Source: Bdellovibrionales bacterium
GTDB lineage: Bacteria; Bdellovibrionota; JAFGOL01
Length of the DNA: 9,153 bases
Direction: 5' to 3'
Assembly (NCBI GenBank): GCA_022707945.1
Contig: JAKIZQ010000038.1
Coordinates: 1 to 9,153, forward strand
The position numbers were made by a program, and so were the translations under genes. Within the stretch, counting starts at the first letter, position 1, and each line of letters begins with the position of its first letter. Below the pieces are notes generated by a model. The model was given only the letters and a program-made list of their open reading frames with translations. It was not told where the DNA came from and made no database searches. Shown here piece after piece: positions 7,587 to 9,153 of this stretch.

Positions 7587-8966
7587 TTAAACCTGTTCAA
7601 ACTTTGCAGTAAAATGCCTTAATACAGGAGCTTCATATATCATTTTCAAACCACGAATACTGTTCTTTTCCTTATTAACTATGTCGAGTATCTCTATCAC
7701 ATAATCCATATGACTTTGAGTATACACTCTTCTTGGTATAGCAAGACGCACCAATTCCATCGGTGCTGGTCTGTTCTTTTTTGTTTCTGGATCCCTGTCC
7801 ATCATAGCGCTTCCTATCTCTACACCTCTTATGCCTCCCATAGCATAAAGTTCACAGGCAAGAGCCTGTGCTGGATATTGGTCCTTTGGTATATGAGGTA
7901 ACATTGCAGCTGCATCAACAAATATTGCATGTCCACCCGGAGGTAATATTATAGGAACACCTTTCTCTGTTAATTTTTCTCCAACATATTCTGTAGAACG
8001 TATCCTGTACGCAAGATACGACTCATCTACAACTTCTTTTAAACCTTGGGCCATAGCTGCAAGGTCTCTACCTGCAAGCCCACCGTATGTATGGAATCCC
8101 TCAGTGAGTATAAGCATGTTTCTTGCTTGTTGTGCAAGTTCGTCGTTGTTGAGTGCAAGAAAACCACCTATGTTCACCAGTGCATCTTTTTTTGCACTCA
8201 TAGTAGCACCGTCGCAATAAGAGAACATCTCCTTCGATATTTCTAATGGTGTCTTGTCCTGATATCCTTTTTCTCTCTTTTTTATAAAAAATGCATTCTC
8301 TGCAAAACGACAAGCATCTATGAACATAGGTATGCCATGTTTTTCACAAACTTTTTTTGTAGCTTTAATGTTCTCCATAGACACTGGTTGTCCTCCACCA
8401 GCGTTGTTGGTTATGGTCATTATCACCACAGGTATATTACTTGCACCTATCTCTGTTATAGCTTTTTCCAATGCTGAAATATCCATATTACCTTTGAACG
8501 GATGATCCAAAGAAGCCTGTTTACCTTCTGGTATAACAAGATCTAAAGCCTTACATCCCGAATATTCAACATTGGCTCTTGTAGTATCAAAGTGAGTATT
8601 GCTTATAACTGTTTTCCCTTTTCCACCTATTATGGAAAACAATATTTTTTCTGCTGCACGCCCCTGATGAGTCGGTATTATGTGTTTTAACCCAGTAAGG
8701 TTTTTTACTTCCTTCTCAAAAGCAAAAAAACTTCTTGCTCCTGCATATGATTCATCTCCGTTCATTATTTCTGCCCACTGCATAGAGCTCATTGCAGAAG
8801 TACCACTGTCAGTCAAAAGATCTATAAGCACGTCCTCTGCTTTTACATTGAAGAGATTAAATTTTGCGTTTTTTAGAACTTCTCTTCTATATTCTTCTGT
8901 CGTCTGTTTAATAGGTTCTACCATTTTTATTTTAAATGGTTCAATCATGGTCTTTATTTTTCTCAT
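7587..8966 (-). CDS. tnaA: Tryptophanase (tryptophan indole-lyase)
   Basis: Tryptophanase is a cytoplasmic PLP enzyme that splits L-tryptophan into indole, pyruvate and ammonia. The 459 residues align end to end with the tryptophanase / tyrosine phenol-lyase family. PLP-binding features are THQGR (99-103), D217 and R220 in IDACRFAEN, and MSAKK with the Schiff-base lysine K260; Y74 (DESYAG) is the catalytic tyrosine. Three positions that separate the two activities are all of the tryptophanase kind: D127 in FDTT (Thr in tyrosine phenol-lyase), I384 in VEIG (Arg381 in Citrobacter tyrosine phenol-lyase) and H451 in LRHFTAK (Phe there). Other blocks, such as EMFSYCDG and VNIGGFL, resemble tyrosine phenol-lyase, as I recall in non-enteric tryptophanases. 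ATG 8966 follows AAGGGTAGG with 5 bases between; M7 is an alternative. No tnaC-like leader or tryptophan permease is next to it; the flanking genes are an acidic unknown (2-base gap) and tgt (5-base gap). Confidence 0.94.
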   Translation of the reverse strand: MRKIKTMIEPFKIKMVEPIKQTTEEYRREVLKNAKFNLFNVKAEDVLIDLLTDSGTSAMSSMQWAEIMNGDESYAGARSFFAFEKEVKNLTGLKHIIPTHQGRAAEKILFSIIGGKGKTVISNTHFDTTRANVEYSGCKALDLVIPEGKQASLDHPFKGNMDISALEKAITEIGASNIPVVIMTITNNAGGGQPVSMENIKATKKVCEKHGIPMFIDACRFAENAFFIKKREKGYQDKTPLEISKEMFSYCDGATMSAKKDALVNIGGFLALNNDELAQQARNMLILTEGFHTYGGLAGRDLAAMAQGLKEVVDESYLAYRIRSTEYVGEKLTEKGVPIILPPGGHAIFVDAAAMLPHIPKDQYPAQALACELYAMGGIRGVEIGSAMMDRDPETKKNRPAPMELVRLAIPRRVYTQSHMDYVIEILDIVNKEKNSIRGLKMIYEAPVLRHFTAKFEQV

Positions 8967-8968
8967 AA

Positions 8969-9153
8969 CTACCTACCCTTTCGTATCTTATTTATTGAAT
9001 CTTCATATTCATCTACAGGTTCACCTTGTTCATCTGTTGTTTCTTCGTTAAGAAGTTGATCTTCTTCTAAAGGAGTTCCTTGTTGTTCATTATCTATCCC
9101 ATCTTCTTGTTCTTCATAACCAGTAGGGATAAGGTCCTCTGTGGCTTCTGCTT
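8969..9153 (-). CDS. C-terminal tail of an unrecognised acidic protein, 5' part off the window
   Basis: One minus-strand frame is open from the window edge to a TAG at 8969-8971; the other two minus-strand frames hit stops within 60 bases of the edge. The 60 visible residues are strongly acidic and low in complexity (about 21 Asp or Glu, with many Gln, Asn, Thr and Gly, and few hydrophobics), and end in a short basic tail, NKIRKGR. This looks like a disordered C-terminal extension rather than a folded domain. No family can be recognised from it. It ends 2 bases before the tnaA start and holds the tnaA ribosome site in its last codons, so the two genes are very probably co-transcribed. That it codes is inferred from the single open frame and the tight junction. 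Confidence 0.7.
   Translation of the reverse strand, partial: AEATEDLIPTGYEEQEDGIDNEQQGTPLEEDQLLNEETTDEQGEPVDEYEDSINKIRKGR

Noticed and set aside
7587..8966. Tyrosine phenol-lyase as the identity of the PLP lyase
   Set aside because: All three diagnostic positions (D127, I384, H451) are of the tryptophanase type, and the arginine needed for the phenol-lyase reaction is absent.
8680..9051. Open plus-strand frame of 123 codons opposite the tnaA start
   Set aside because: It is antisense to the conserved N-terminal part of tryptophanase and the acidic tail, has no recognisable motif, and reflects the codon bias of the real genes.
8990..9153. Low-complexity CTTCTT-like run, as a possible tandem repeat
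   Set aside because: There is no regular period; the pattern follows from Glu- and Gln-rich codons of the acidic tail read on the other strand.

Overview
The window is a single block of minus-strand genes that reads from the right edge to the left edge and runs off both ends. In order of transcription it holds the acidic C-terminal tail of an unrecognised protein, a tryptophanase (tnaA), queuine/preQ1 tRNA-ribosyltransferase (tgt), the Sec accessory genes yajC, secD and secF, the exonuclease gene recJ, a membrane-anchored lytic transglycosylase, queD and most of queC. Gaps between genes are 2 to 26 bases or overlaps, except one 110-base gap between recJ and the transglycosylase. The whole stretch therefore looks like one long operon, possibly with an internal promoter in that gap. 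No tRNA, rRNA, CRISPR array, insertion sequence, riboswitch or convincing terminator was seen.

The DNA is clearly AT-rich, and the genes use mostly A/T-ending codons and ordinary Shine-Dalgarno sites. It is a bacterium. The order tgt-yajC-secD-secF is widespread among bacteria, and recJ next to secF is known, as I recall, in both Firmicutes and deltaproteobacteria, so the phylum cannot be assigned. A lytic transglycosylase with one N-terminal membrane segment suits a cell with a peptidoglycan wall. Tryptophanase suggests an organism that ferments amino acids or lives in a host or gut, but this is inference.

Three themes are interleaved. Queuosine modification of tRNA is represented by QueD and QueC (precursor synthesis) and Tgt (base exchange). 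Protein export is represented by YajC, SecD and SecF, which form the accessory complex of SecYEG. RecJ (DNA repair) and the transglycosylase (wall turnover) are housekeeping additions. Tryptophanase, which splits tryptophan into indole, pyruvate and ammonia, is the metabolic outsider. It sits 5 bases upstream of tgt, with no leader peptide or permease gene beside it.

Most of the window is conventional. The points most worth a second look are the tryptophanase lodged in a housekeeping operon, the QueC with an altered PP-loop and altered substrate motif, and the acidic unknown protein just upstream of tnaA. I saw no evidence for a new defence, mobile or otherwise undescribed system.
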